The position numbers and the translations under genes were made by a program. From contig NZ_FNWU01000001.1 in assembly GCF_900108505.1 (NCBI RefSeq), positions 822,725 to 886,724 on the forward strand: 64,000 bases of DNA, read 5' to 3'. The notes below the pieces were generated by a model. That model searched no databases, had not been told where the DNA came from, and worked only from the letters and a program-made list of their open reading frames with translations. Below, in pieces: positions 26,842 through 35,556 of this stretch. Each line of letters opens with the position of its first letter. Within the stretch, counting starts at the first letter, position 1. The stretch is from Halopenitus malekzadehii. Lineage in GTDB: Archaea > Halobacteriota > Halobacteria > Halobacteriales > Haloferacaceae.

Positions 26842-28584
26842 TCAGTCGTCCGCCTCGAGGTCCGCCAGGTCCCACTCGCCGGTGATGATCGCGCCGGAGT
26901 CGGGGTTGTCCGGTTCGACGACGGCCTCGACGAACGCGGGACCGTCGTGATCGATCGCGGCCTCGAGCGTCTCGGCGAGGTTCTCGGGTTTGACGACTCG
27001 CTCGACGAACCCGACGCTGAACGCCTCGGCCATCGCCACGAAGTCGACGTCGTCCTCCGTATCGAACTCCGTGTTGAGGACGCGGTCCCAGCCGTACTTG
27101 TCGACCTGGAGATTCCGGATCGACTTCCAGCCGTTGTTGTTGACGACCAACCAGGTGACGTCGATGTCGTGTTCGACCGCACAGGCGACCTCCTGGTTGC
27201 ACATCAGGAAGCTCCCGTCGCCCTCGATGTTCACGACCGGGCGGTCGGGCTCGGCGAGCTTCGCGCCGATGGCGGCGGAGACGCCGAATCCCATCGTCGA
27301 GAACCCGCCACAGGAGATGTTCGTCCGGGGATCGTACACCGGGAACTCGGGGTTCGTGACCTCCTGTGGCTGCCCCGCGCTCGAGACGATCAGTCCCTCA
27401 CGCGGTAGCACGTCGCGGAGCCCCGCGAGCACGCGGGAGATGCTCATCGGGACCTCGTCGGTGTGGCGCTCCTCAACCCGGTCCTGCCAGTCGTTCCACA
27501 GGCGCTGGATCTCCTCGTAGTACTCGTTGTCCTCGGTCGTCACCGGCTCGAGCCGCTCGGAGACGGCCTCGTACAGCTGATCGGTGACGACCTTGGCGTC
27601 GCCGAGTATCCCGACATCCACGGGATAGTTCTTGCCGATCTCCGTGTTGTCGATGTCGACGTGGATCAGCTTGCTCGGCGGGATCTCGAAGCTGACCCCC
27701 TGCTCGAAGGAGGACGTGTGGAGGTCCGAGAATCGGCAGCCGATCGCGAGGACCACGTCGGCGTTGCTCGCGAGTTCGTTGCCGGCGGTGGAGCCGATCC
27801 ATCCTGCATAGCCGACGAAGAGGTCGTGGTCCTCCGGGATGATCCCCTTCGCCTGAAAGGTCGGGATGACGGGCGCCTGCAGGTGTTCGGCCAGCGCCTG
27901 GACCTCGTCCCAGGCCTCGCCGAGCATACAGCCGCCGCCGGGGACGATCACCGGTCGATCCGCCTCGGCGAGTAGGTCCGCCGCCTCCGCGATCGATCCG
28001 GGATCGCCGCCCGGCCGACTGTGCGTGCGTGTCTCCGCCGGATCGGGAATCTCGACGTCGGCCGCGGCACCCTGGACGTCCATCGGCACGTCGACGTGGA
28101 CCGGACCGGGCCGTCCCGTCACCGCGATCTGGAACGCGCGCCGCAGGATTCGGGGCAACCGTTCGACGTCGTCCGCGACGAAGCTCCGCTTGGTGACGGG
28201 CTCCATCACGCTCGGGAAGTCCCCCGGTTTCTGTCGGTCCAGCTCCTGGAGGATACCCTCGCCGTACTCGTGGGTCTGTGGCGCACCGGTGAAGATCACC
28301 ATCGGGATCGAGTCGACGTAGGCCGTCGCCGCGCCGGTCACCGTGTTGGTCGCGCCGGGACCGATCGAGGTGAACACGGCGAGGGGCTCGCCGGACGCGC
28401 GAGCGTACCCGTCCGCGAGGTGGGTCGCACCCTGTTCGTGTCGCGGCTGTATCACCTCGACGTCGGACTCGTTGAACGCATCGAGTAGGTTCGTGCTGCC
28501 GTGGCCCGGAATGCCGACGAGATATTCGACGCCCTCTTTTTCGAGATACTCGGCGATGATCTCGCCACCAGTACGCATAGGCAT
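26842..28584 (-). CDS. Thiamine-diphosphate-dependent enzyme, acetolactate synthase-like
   Basis: A 580-residue ThDP enzyme with the three usual domains. The catalytic Glu is in QPRHEQGATHLADGYAR near residue 50, and the ThDP/Mg motif is GDGSFLMCNQE followed by VVNNNGW. It resembles acetolactate synthase large subunits, glyoxylate carboligase and related decarboxylases. In this context, next to sugar-acid enzymes and a hydroxypyruvate isomerase-like protein, a 2-oxoacid carboligase or decarboxylase role is more likely than branched-chain amino acid synthesis, and no small regulatory subunit is present. ATG 28584 fits the TATA spacing better than ATG 28578. Confidence 0.83.
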   Translation of the reverse strand: MPMRTGGEIIAEYLEKEGVEYLVGIPGHGSTNLLDAFNESDVEVIQPRHEQGATHLADGYARASGEPLAVFTSIGPGATNTVTGAATAYVDSIPMVIFTGAPQTHEYGEGILQELDRQKPGDFPSVMEPVTKRSFVADDVERLPRILRRAFQIAVTGRPGPVHVDVPMDVQGAAADVEIPDPAETRTHSRPGGDPGSIAEAADLLAEADRPVIVPGGGCMLGEAWDEVQALAEHLQAPVIPTFQAKGIIPEDHDLFVGYAGWIGSTAGNELASNADVVLAIGCRFSDLHTSSFEQGVSFEIPPSKLIHVDIDNTEIGKNYPVDVGILGDAKVVTDQLYEAVSERLEPVTTEDNEYYEEIQRLWNDWQDRVEERHTDEVPMSISRVLAGLRDVLPREGLIVSSAGQPQEVTNPEFPVYDPRTNISCGGFSTMGFGVSAAIGAKLAEPDRPVVNIEGDGSFLMCNQEVACAVEHDIDVTWLVVNNNGWKSIRNLQVDKYGWDRVLNTEFDTEDDVDFVAMAEAFSVGFVERVVKPENLAETLEAAIDHDGPAFVEAVVEPDNPDSGAIITGEWDLADLEADD

Positions 28585-28585
28585 A

Positions 28586-28599
28586 CCTGATCGATCAGG
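28586..28599. promoter_or_regulatory. Perfect 14-bp palindrome at the ThDP-enzyme transcription start
   Basis: CCTGATCGATCAGG lies between the TATA element (28606-28615, minus strand GTTTATAATA) and the ATG at 28584, where a bound repressor would block initiation. Its sequence differs from the GTTTG-N7-CAAAC sites, so a second regulator may be involved. Confidence 0.45.
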
Positions 28600-28605
28600 A
28601 CGGTG

Positions 28606-28615
28606 TATTATAAAC
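28606..28615 (-). promoter_or_regulatory. TATA box of the ThDP-enzyme gene
   Basis: GTTTATAATA on the minus strand, centred 26 nt before ATG 28584. Confidence 0.6.
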
Positions 28616-28699
28616 ATTCGCCCTCGCCGGTTCGGCACCGATGCAGCATCGTGATGGGTTCTCGGCTTGAACCCCGACCCACGGAACCGATACACTCTT

Positions 28700-28708
28700 G
28701 CTTATAAC
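28700..28708 (+). promoter_or_regulatory. TATA box of the UlaG-like hydrolase gene
   Basis: GCTTATAAC about 22 nt before ATG 28726, on the opposite strand from the ThDP-enzyme promoter about 95 bp away. Confidence 0.55.
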
Positions 28709-28725
28709 CGATCACACGTTCGGAT

Positions 28726-29562
28726 ATGGCCGTTCATAGCGACTGGGGGGACTGGCTGCCGCAGGCGATCGCGGACAGCGACCCCGAGGGCGTCGCCGTC
28801 TGGTACCTCGGCTGTAACGGGTTCGTCCTCCGGGATGGGGAGGGAACGACGATCTTCATCGATCCGTATCTCGGAACCGGCGATCCGCCGCGAACGATCC
28901 GGATGATCCCGGTTCCGTTCGATCCGACCGACGTCGAGCACGCGGACGCGATCCTCGCGACCCACGAACACGTCGACCACGTTCACGGTCCCTCGCAAGC
29001 ACCGATCCTGGAGAGGACCGACGCCACGTTCTACGGCCCCGACGACGCCGTCGCCGTGGCTCGTGAGGAGGAGGCGTGGCCGGAGACGTACGACGTCGCG
29101 GCGGAGCAGTTGGTGTCCGTTGTGGAGGGCGACGCCATCGAGATCGACGCGTTCACCGTCCACGTCGAGCCCGCGACCGACCCCGACGCCAGCCACCCGG
29201 TCACCTACGTCATCGACCACCCGGCCGGAACGATGTTCCACGGCGGCGATTCGAAACCGGATCCCGAATTCGCCGACATCGGATCACGGTACGACATCGA
29301 TCTCGGGGTGTTGGCCGTCGGAACCGTCGGGATGATTCCGGATCGTGAGACTCGAGTTCCGTCCGTCACGAAATGGTACAACGACGAGAACCAATGTCTG
29401 GAGGCTGCACGAGACCTACAGCTCGATCGACTGTTACCGAGCCACTGGGACATGTGGAAGCGGCTGACCGCGGATCCGGCTTCCCTGCACCAGCACGCAC
29501 GCGGCTTCGAGTACCCACGTCGCCTCGAGATCGTCGAGATCGGCGACCGTATCCGTTTATAA
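28726..29562 (+). CDS. UlaG-like metallo-beta-lactamase-fold hydrolase
   Basis: A 278-residue MBL-fold protein. The metal motif HxHxDH is THEHVDHVHG near residue 85; later ligands are the Asp of FHGGDSKPDP and the His of LPSHWDMWKR. The length, WYLGCNGFVL start and GGDS segment resemble L-ascorbate-6-phosphate lactonase (UlaG) and relatives, which hydrolyse lactones or phosphodiesters. In this cluster a sugar-lactone hydrolase acting between a dehydrogenase and the dehydratase is a sensible inference. It is monocistronic with its own TATA box. Confidence 0.8.
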   Translation: MAVHSDWGDWLPQAIADSDPEGVAVWYLGCNGFVLRDGEGTTIFIDPYLGTGDPPRTIRMIPVPFDPTDVEHADAILATHEHVDHVHGPSQAPILERTDATFYGPDDAVAVAREEEAWPETYDVAAEQLVSVVEGDAIEIDAFTVHVEPATDPDASHPVTYVIDHPAGTMFHGGDSKPDPEFADIGSRYDIDLGVLAVGTVGMIPDRETRVPSVTKWYNDENQCLEAARDLQLDRLLPSHWDMWKRLTADPASLHQHARGFEYPRRLEIVEIGDRIRL

Positions 29563-29608
29563 ACGATCCGCCGTCAAATCGTGATCCGACGGTTCGCGTC
29601 GCGGTCGA

Positions 29609-30628
29609 TCACAGCGACGGAATGACCTCGTCGTGCATCACGTCGAACAGCCGTTCGGGCTCCGGGCTGGTGTTGCCGACGGCGATCCGGTCGAATCCCA
29701 TCTCGGCGTACTCCTCGAGTTGCGCCGCGATCGCCGACGGATCATCGGCGATCAGGAACTTCTCCTCGATCTCCTCGCGGGTCGCCTGCTCGCCTTCCGC
29801 CTCGATCTCCTTCGGGTTCGCCATCGCCCGGTCGAAGACGTTCTGCGTGGTCGCCCACCACGGTCGCGTCGCCTCGAGGGCGCGTTCGTACTCGGGATGG
29901 TACGAGGCGGTCACGAGCAGCGTCGTCTCGATCGCGTCCGGGTCGTTCCCCTCCTCCTCGGCGTATCGTCGGATCGCCGGGTAGAGCCGGTCGGTGTACT
30001 CCTCGCCCTTCTTGACCGTAATGAAACCGTCGGCGTATCGTGCCGCCAGTCGGGCGGTGCTCGGGCCGTTCGCCGCGATGTGCAGCTCCGGCGACCTGTC
30101 AGCGGTCGTGTACAGCTTCGCCTCGTCGAGGTCGAACCGATCGCCGTCGTAGCTGACGAATCCCTCCTCGTCGATCCGGTCGCGGACCGCGTCGCTGACC
30201 CACTCCTCGTCGCCCCACAGCGCGCGAATGATCTGGATCGCCTCCTCGAGGCGGTCACGGCGTTCCGGATACTCGGGCCAGTCGAACCCAAGCGGCGTCT
30301 CGTTCATCGCCTCCCCGGTCGAGAGGCCAAGGAGCACCGGATCGTCGTGAAGCTGCTGCAGCGTCGCGAACGCCTGGGCGATCATTCCCGGGTGATAATG
30401 GCCCGTCGCCGGCGTGACGCACGTGCCGATCGGGCCGTCGAGCCGTTCCGTGGCGGCGCCGAGCCAGGACCACGCGAATCCGGACTCCGCATCCGTATGG
30501 AACCACGGGTGGAAGTGGTCCGACGTCCAGACGGTCTCATAGCCGCTGTCGATGGCGTGCTCGCCGTAGTCCAACAGCGTCGTCGGGTCGTACTGCTCCT
30601 GATGTGCCATATAGTCGATGCGAACCAT
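29609..30628 (-). CDS. F420-dependent LLM-class oxidoreductase
   Basis: A 339-residue luciferase-like flavin/F420 enzyme with the TIM-barrel motifs WTSDHFHPWF, GTCVTPATGHYHPG, LGLSTGEAMNE and HIAANGPSTARLAA. It is close to the F420-dependent glucose-6-phosphate dehydrogenase family (TIGR03557-type). It likely transfers hydride between F420 and a sugar or alcohol. I use ATG 30628 (MVRIDYMAHQEQ); an in-frame start at 30658 is less likely. It follows the dehydratase gene by 122 nt on the same strand and may be cotranscribed. Confidence 0.85.
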   Translation of the reverse strand: MVRIDYMAHQEQYDPTTLLDYGEHAIDSGYETVWTSDHFHPWFHTDAESGFAWSWLGAATERLDGPIGTCVTPATGHYHPGMIAQAFATLQQLHDDPVLLGLSTGEAMNETPLGFDWPEYPERRDRLEEAIQIIRALWGDEEWVSDAVRDRIDEEGFVSYDGDRFDLDEAKLYTTADRSPELHIAANGPSTARLAARYADGFITVKKGEEYTDRLYPAIRRYAEEEGNDPDAIETTLLVTASYHPEYERALEATRPWWATTQNVFDRAMANPKEIEAEGEQATREEIEEKFLIADDPSAIAAQLEEYAEMGFDRIAVGNTSPEPERLFDVMHDEVIPSL

Positions 30629-30750
30629 CGTCGTCCGCCGGTAGGAACGGCCCTGCATTAGGTGTTGTGCTCGATCGGCCGCCGAGTCGGCCGATCGTCA
30701 CTGCCCAATACGGGAGCGAATCAGCGTCGAACCGCCTGCTATCGTGGCGG

Positions 30751-31989
30751 TCACGATCGTGTCTTTCGATGCTCCTCGACGACGTCCCAGTCCAGTTCGA
30801 TCCCGAGTCCCGGGCCATCCGGAACCGTGATCCGGCCGTTCTGGATCAGCTGCTCGTCCCGCGCGAGGAGGTCGTCCCACCAGGAGACCTCCCGGGCGTG
30901 GTACTCAAGGGCGACGAAGTTCGGAACCGTCGCGCCCACGTGTGCAGTCGCGACCGTGGCAACCGGGCTGCCGATGTTGTGGGGGACGAGCGCCTGGTAG
31001 TAGGCTTCGGCCATCTCGGCGATCTTTTTCGTCTCCGCGATGCCGCCGGTTTTGGGCACGTCCGGCGCGAGGAAGTCCACGGCCTGGTCCTCGATCAGAT
31101 CCCGGAAGCCGTGTCGGCCGTATCGGTTTTCCCCGGTCAGCAGGGTCTGGTCCGTCGACCGCTGCAGCTCCCGCATCGCGTCGGTGTTCTCCGGCGGGAG
31201 TGGGTCTTCGACCCACGCGAGGTCGTATGGCTCGATCGCCTGACAGAGCCGTTTGGCGGTTTCGGGACTGAAGTTCCAGTGAAGGTCGACTGCAACCTCG
31301 GCGTCGTCGCCGACTTCCTCGGTGACGGCCTCGACGATCGATCGTTTGTGCTCGATCTCCGGTGGGTCGAAGTGGCGGGAGAGCGTGTCGATGTCCCGGC
31401 CGGACGGGACATCCAGATCGAATTTGACTGCGTCGAACCCGTCATCGACCGCCATCCGGGCGGCCTGGGCGTACGCCTCGGGCTCGTAGGTCGCTTCCTC
31501 CTGTCCCTCCTCGGCGGAGGCGACCATCGCCTCCCCAGCGTGACAGTCCGCATAGACGCGGACCTCCTCGCGGGTTTTCCCACCGAGGAGCTGGTAGACC
31601 GGCTGATCGAGGATCTTTCCGGCCGCGTCCCACAGGGCGATCTCGACGCCGCTTATCGCGATCGTCCCAACCCCCCATTGTGAACCCCGGCCGGAGAGGC
31701 TCCCACGCATCAGGTTGTAGAGCCGCTCGACGTCGAGCGGATTCTCCCCAACGAGTACGGGCCGCAGGTAGTCCGTCACGATCTCGTGGACGCCTGGCGA
31801 CGGATACGCTTCCCCGATCCCGGTCACGCCCTGGTCGGTTTCGAGCGTGACGATCGTCCACGGGAAGTTCCCGTCGATGACGATCGTGTCGATGTCGGTT
31901 ATCTCGGGCGTGGGCCCGTCTCGATCCGGCGTCTCATCGAAGTCGGTCCACATCGTCGCTGCAAGTGTGGATGCAAAGTCCTCGTACAT
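30751..31989 (-). CDS. Gluconate/xylonate dehydratase-like enolase-superfamily enzyme
   Basis: A 412-residue mandelate racemase/muconate lactonizing family protein resembling haloarchaeal GnaD/XacD in length and landmarks: VIDGNFPWTIVTLET, GENPLDVERLY, LWDAAGKILDQPVYQLLGGK and KFDLDVPSG. Metal ligands appear as the Asp of VAVDLHWNFS, the Glu of WVEDPLPPEN and the Glu of TGENRYG; LVPHNIGSP supplies the catalytic His. It should dehydrate an aldonic or aldaric acid to a 2-keto-3-deoxy acid, which the HpcH/HpaI aldolase at 44.5 kb could cleave. The exact sugar acid is unknown. No clear TATA box precedes it. Confidence 0.83.
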   Translation of the reverse strand: MYEDFASTLAATMWTDFDETPDRDGPTPEITDIDTIVIDGNFPWTIVTLETDQGVTGIGEAYPSPGVHEIVTDYLRPVLVGENPLDVERLYNLMRGSLSGRGSQWGVGTIAISGVEIALWDAAGKILDQPVYQLLGGKTREEVRVYADCHAGEAMVASAEEGQEEATYEPEAYAQAARMAVDDGFDAVKFDLDVPSGRDIDTLSRHFDPPEIEHKRSIVEAVTEEVGDDAEVAVDLHWNFSPETAKRLCQAIEPYDLAWVEDPLPPENTDAMRELQRSTDQTLLTGENRYGRHGFRDLIEDQAVDFLAPDVPKTGGIAETKKIAEMAEAYYQALVPHNIGSPVATVATAHVGATVPNFVALEYHAREVSWWDDLLARDEQLIQNGRITVPDGPGLGIELDWDVVEEHRKTRS

Positions 31990-32245
31990 GGTGTGTGAAT
32001 CTGATGTCGCTGTCGTCGACTCCCACGTCGGTCGATCCGGACGATTCCTCCCACGTCCGGAGGGTCGATTCCGTGATGGGCGGCCGTGCGACCAGCCATC
32101 GATCGCATCGGATCACGCGTCGCGTCGACGGCGGACACGGGCGCGTTCGAGGCGGGTCGCATTATCAGGTCGATTGCGGAGATGGCTGTTATAACTTCCG
32201 GTGACAAGCCCGGATCGAGACGATCCGGATCCCGTCTGCGTCTCC

Positions 32246-32262
32246 GTTTGGAGCACACAAAC
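32246..32262. promoter_or_regulatory. Palindrome GTTTG-N7-CAAAC, copy 2, against the iclR TATA box
   Basis: GTTTGGAGCACACAAAC ends immediately before the AATTTAGTA element (32263-32271), which sits about 27 nt before the iclR ATG. A protein bound here would cover the TFB site. It is also in the divergent spacer toward the dehydratase gene. The position suggests autoregulation and control of both directions. Confidence 0.6.
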
Positions 32263-32293
32263 AATTTAGTATGTGCGGGTACGTGCTGCAGGT

Positions 32294-33061
32294 ATGACGC
32301 CGAAAACGAACCCCAGAACGATCCAGGCAGTCGGGATCACCCTCGAAGTCATCGACTATCTTCACGAACACGATCGGGCACGTGTTACCGAGATCGCGGA
32401 CGCGCTCGACCGATCGAAGGGAACGATACACTGCCATCTCGCGACGTTGCTCGAGAAGGAACACGTCGTGAAGGACGGCGACGACTACCAGCTCAGTCTC
32501 CGGTATCTCGAACTCGGTGAACGGGTGAAGGACCGGTTGGGGATCTACGACGTGGTGACCGACGAGCTGTCGGACCTCGCCGAACAGTCCAACGAGTTGG
32601 TCCAGTTTGCAACCGAGGAACACGGTAAGGGGGTCTATCTGTACAAGAAGGGCGGCGAGCGAGCCGTTCAGACGGCCTCCTCGATCGGCAAACGTGAATA
32701 CCTCCACTGCACCTCGCTGGGGAAGTCGATCCTGGCCCACTACCCGCGCGAGCGTGTCGAAGCGATCATCGATCGACACGGCCTGCCCGGATACACGCCG
32801 AACACGACCACGAGCAGCACGGAACTCTTCGAGGAGCTCGAGACGATCCGGGATCGCGGGTACGCCTTCGACGACGAGGAGAAGATAGAGGGGTTACGGT
32901 GTGTCGCTGCGCCCGTGAAGGCCGGCGAGGACGAAGTTCTGGGTGCCGTCAGCATTTCGGGCCCCTCGAGCCGGATGACGGGTGATCGATACCGAGAGGA
33001 GTTACCGGACATGGTCTCCCGATCCGCGAACGTGATCGAGATCAACGCCAAGTTCTCCTGA
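32294..33061 (+). CDS. IclR-family transcriptional regulator
   Basis: A 255-residue regulator. The N-terminal winged helix is RVTEIADALDRSKGTIHCHL (about residues 32-51); the C-terminal ligand-binding domain contains LYKKGGERAVQTASSIG, LHCTSLGKSILAHYP and LRCVAAPVKAGEDEVLGAVS, the normal IclR landmarks. Haloarchaeal relatives such as XacR control sugar-acid catabolism. Located centrally in the island and divergent from the dehydratase, it is the prime candidate for regulating the cluster. The start at 32294 fits the TATA-like element at 32263-32271. Confidence 0.9.
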   Translation: MTPKTNPRTIQAVGITLEVIDYLHEHDRARVTEIADALDRSKGTIHCHLATLLEKEHVVKDGDDYQLSLRYLELGERVKDRLGIYDVVTDELSDLAEQSNELVQFATEEHGKGVYLYKKGGERAVQTASSIGKREYLHCTSLGKSILAHYPRERVEAIIDRHGLPGYTPNTTTSSTELFEELETIRDRGYAFDDEEKIEGLRCVAAPVKAGEDEVLGAVSISGPSSRMTGDRYREELPDMVSRSANVIEINAKFS

Positions 33062-33577
33062 TCGGTGAGGCTGCTCCGGTTGCAGTTCCCCTACTGTTCG
33101 TCGTATGCAAACGTCGATCTGTTGTTTGGGCGGCCGTTCCATCCGTAATCGGTAACGCGACCAAAACTGGCCGTTGAAGGGATTATAACCGCGGTTTGAT
33201 CGTATCGGTCGGTCGAGACGACGTCGCTCCCCACCCACCGAAGGTGAAACGGCGGTCGGGATCATATCGAACCCACCATTGGACTTACAGTAGTATGTTT
33301 GTTAGTGCTATTGGGCCAGAGCCGTACGCTGGTGGAGATCCGTCCCGTCTCCCGCCACCATCAGTTTGCATCTCCCAAACGTTCGTATGATGCGTGAAAT
33401 CACGACAGACGACGGTGACGACGACATACGGTGACGGAGTGGGCGCACGGCCCCGGCCGATGCGCGCTGTGAAGTCGCCATCCGCCGCACAGCCGATCCC
33501 ACGGCGCAGCCAGGCAGTCGGACGGGACGAGCCGGCTGACCAAAAGCTATTTCTCACGGACCGTACTTCGCCGTACC
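33062..33577. other. Intergenic region with candidate control sites
   Basis: There is no convincing gene in these 516 bases. It holds a TATA-like GGGATTATAACC near 33180, spaced inverted arms CAAAC...GTTTG near 33107-33128, and the palindrome at 33364-33380. A weaker element (GCTATTTCTC near 33546-33555) lies about 27 nt before the next gene. Confidence 0.5.
33364..33380. promoter_or_regulatory. Palindrome GTTTG-N7-CAAAC, copy 3
   Basis: GTTTGCATCTCCCAAAC, differing by only one base from copy 1 at 23208-23224. It lies about 200 bp upstream of the sugar isomerase gene. Confidence 0.5.
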
Positions 33578-34393
33578 ATGGGAACTGGGTACACCACCGT
33601 TATGTATGACGCCGAGGACGTCGAGACCGCGCTCACCGACATCCTGGCCTGTCGATACGACGGCGTCGAGATCGGGGTCGAGAAGATCCGTTCGATCGGG
33701 TTCGACACGCTTTCCGCGTGGCTCACGAAGTACGACCTCGATCTCTACCTGGCGATGAGCGAGTGGATCGAAAGCGAGGACGCGGTCGATCGGATGGTTG
33801 AGGAGATGCCCGCTATCGCCGGTCTCGACGCCGAATTCGTCGGACTACTGCCGCCACAGCGGGGACGGTACGAGACCGAGACCGTCGAGAACTGGCTGGG
33901 GCGGCTCGCCGACGCGGCCCTCGATGCCGGCGTCCAACCCCTCGTTCACCACCACGGCGCGACGGCCGTCGAGCAGCCCGAGGAGATTCGCCACTATCTC
34001 GACGCGGTCGACGGGCTCGAACTCGTCTTCGATACGGCCCACTACTACCCGTACGGTGAGAACTTCCCCGACGGCGACGTCACCGACGGGATCGAACGGT
34101 TCGCCGACGACATCGCCTACGTCCACCTCAAGGACGTCGAACCGGTCAAGGATTTCGCGGCAAACCGGGACGCGCTCACCGCGGGCGACTTCCACCTCGA
34201 CAACGTCATCAACTACTTCCGATCGTTTACCGATCTCGGCGACGGCATTCTCGATCTCGAGGGCGCCTACGGGGCGTTCCAGAAGGTCGGGTACGAGGGC
34301 CACTTCACGATCGAGATCGAGAACCAAACAGATCGGCCGCTCCTGCACGCCAAGGAGAACTACGACTACTGGTCGTCGGTGACTGACGCATAG
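33578..34393 (+). CDS. Sugar phosphate isomerase/epimerase-like TIM barrel
   Basis: A 271-residue xylose-isomerase-like TIM-barrel protein. Metal-site type segments are YDGVEIGVEKI, PLVHHHGA, LVFDTAHYYPYG, YVHLKDVEPV and HFTIEIEN, as in IolE/inosose dehydratase and sugar epimerases. It acts on a sugar or keto-sugar in the cytoplasm. The IclR operator-like site upstream links it to the island. Whether it is an epimerase or a dehydratase is undecided. Confidence 0.82.
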   Translation: MGTGYTTVMYDAEDVETALTDILACRYDGVEIGVEKIRSIGFDTLSAWLTKYDLDLYLAMSEWIESEDAVDRMVEEMPAIAGLDAEFVGLLPPQRGRYETETVENWLGRLADAALDAGVQPLVHHHGATAVEQPEEIRHYLDAVDGLELVFDTAHYYPYGENFPDGDVTDGIERFADDIAYVHLKDVEPVKDFAANRDALTAGDFHLDNVINYFRSFTDLGDGILDLEGAYGAFQKVGYEGHFTIEIENQTDRPLLHAKENYDYWSSVTDA

Positions 34394-34434
34394 ACCGCCG
34401 ATCGCCGGCCTTCCTGCCGTCCTCCCTCAGGGGG

Positions 34435-35364
34435 TCACCCTATCTGCATCAACGACGCGCCGAGGACGACGCTGACGATCCCGCTCAGAATGCGCGGCGA
34501 CCGTGGCACCTGTCTCACGAGCACGTACGAGATCACGACGACGACGAGCGGTGCGACGTTCGAGAGCGGGATGACCGTGATCACCGTCCCGAGCTGAAGC
34601 GCCGAAAACCACGCGAGCCAATTTCCCGCGACGAAGACGCCCGCAAGCGTGAACGCGGCGAGCGCGAGCGGATCGCGGACCTGAACCCCGGATCGCGCCG
34701 CTCCCGAAACGCCGAAGAGCGCCAGAAACGCCACCAACGCGGCGGTCTGTCCCACGGCGGTGCCGAACAGCGGATCGTCGATCCGGTTCAGCCCGATCGC
34801 GACCAGCACGAACGAGACGCCGAGAAGCACCATCGCGACGACCGGGAACAGGAGGTCACGCACGTTCACTCGCGAGAACTCCTCGATGAGGAGGTCCTCC
34901 GAGGCAGCCTCGTCCGTTCGGGCCCCCTGTAGCACGATGCCGCCGATGACGATACAGCTCAGCCCGATCCCGGTGGCCGGTGTGAACGATTCGCCGAGTA
35001 GCGGAACCGCAAGCAGCGCGGCAACAGCGGGGTTCGCCCCCACGACCGCGGCGGCGACGCGGGCACCGACGCGGCCGATCCCGCGGAAGTAGAGCACGCG
35101 GAACGCCGCCGGGTTCAACAGTCCCGCGACCACGAACGGCGCCATCCCCCGGATGGAGACGCCCGCAAGCTCGACGCCGCGAACGGCCAGGAGGATCCAG
35201 AACACGACGACGCTAACGACAATCGTGACCACGGTCGCGGCCAGCGCCGGCGATTCACGGCCGGTGTACTCCCCGTTCTCCAGTCCGTACTCGACCGACA
35301 GGGTCTGAAGGGCCGAACACACCGACGCCAGCAACGCCAGGGCCGCGCTCAGCTCGATGAACAT
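34435..35364 (-). CDS. EamA/DMT-superfamily transporter
   Basis: A 309-residue membrane protein with about ten hydrophobic helices in two EamA halves, for example LAATVVTIVVSVVVFWILLA, AGLLNPAAFRVLYFRGIGRV and GNWLAWFSALQLGTVITVIP. A central acidic loop (ARTDEAASEDLLIEEFSR) separates the halves. DMT transporters export or import metabolites such as amino acids or sugars. I prefer the ATG at 35364 (MFIELSAAL); an in-frame upstream start at 35409 would add 15 residues. Confidence 0.85.
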   Translation of the reverse strand: MFIELSAALALLASVCSALQTLSVEYGLENGEYTGRESPALAATVVTIVVSVVVFWILLAVRGVELAGVSIRGMAPFVVAGLLNPAAFRVLYFRGIGRVGARVAAAVVGANPAVAALLAVPLLGESFTPATGIGLSCIVIGGIVLQGARTDEAASEDLLIEEFSRVNVRDLLFPVVAMVLLGVSFVLVAIGLNRIDDPLFGTAVGQTAALVAFLALFGVSGAARSGVQVRDPLALAAFTLAGVFVAGNWLAWFSALQLGTVITVIPLSNVAPLVVVVISYVLVRQVPRSPRILSGIVSVVLGASLMQIG

Positions 35365-35556
35365 CCGTGGGACGACGTCGTGGCCGGTCGTCGGGGTACG
35401 GGCGTCCACGGACGGCGGAATCGAACCGACTGACGGGGGCAGGGTTCCGATGTCAACATAATTCTTCCTGTGGCGTCGGGTGACATAGTGGTGTCGGTGC
35501 CGGGCTCGATCGGGGGAACACTCTTTGAGACGCGTCGTGAACGACGACCGAGGAGA

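Noticed and set aside
26842-28584. Assigning the ThDP enzyme as ilvB (branched-chain amino acid synthesis)
   Set aside because: No ilvN or ilvC gene is adjacent and the neighbourhood is sugar-acid catabolism, so only a family-level call is justified.
29633-30661. Plus-strand frame of 342 codons opposite the F420-dependent LLM gene
   Set aside because: Arg/Val/Leu-rich antisense shadow; the minus strand carries clear LLM motifs.
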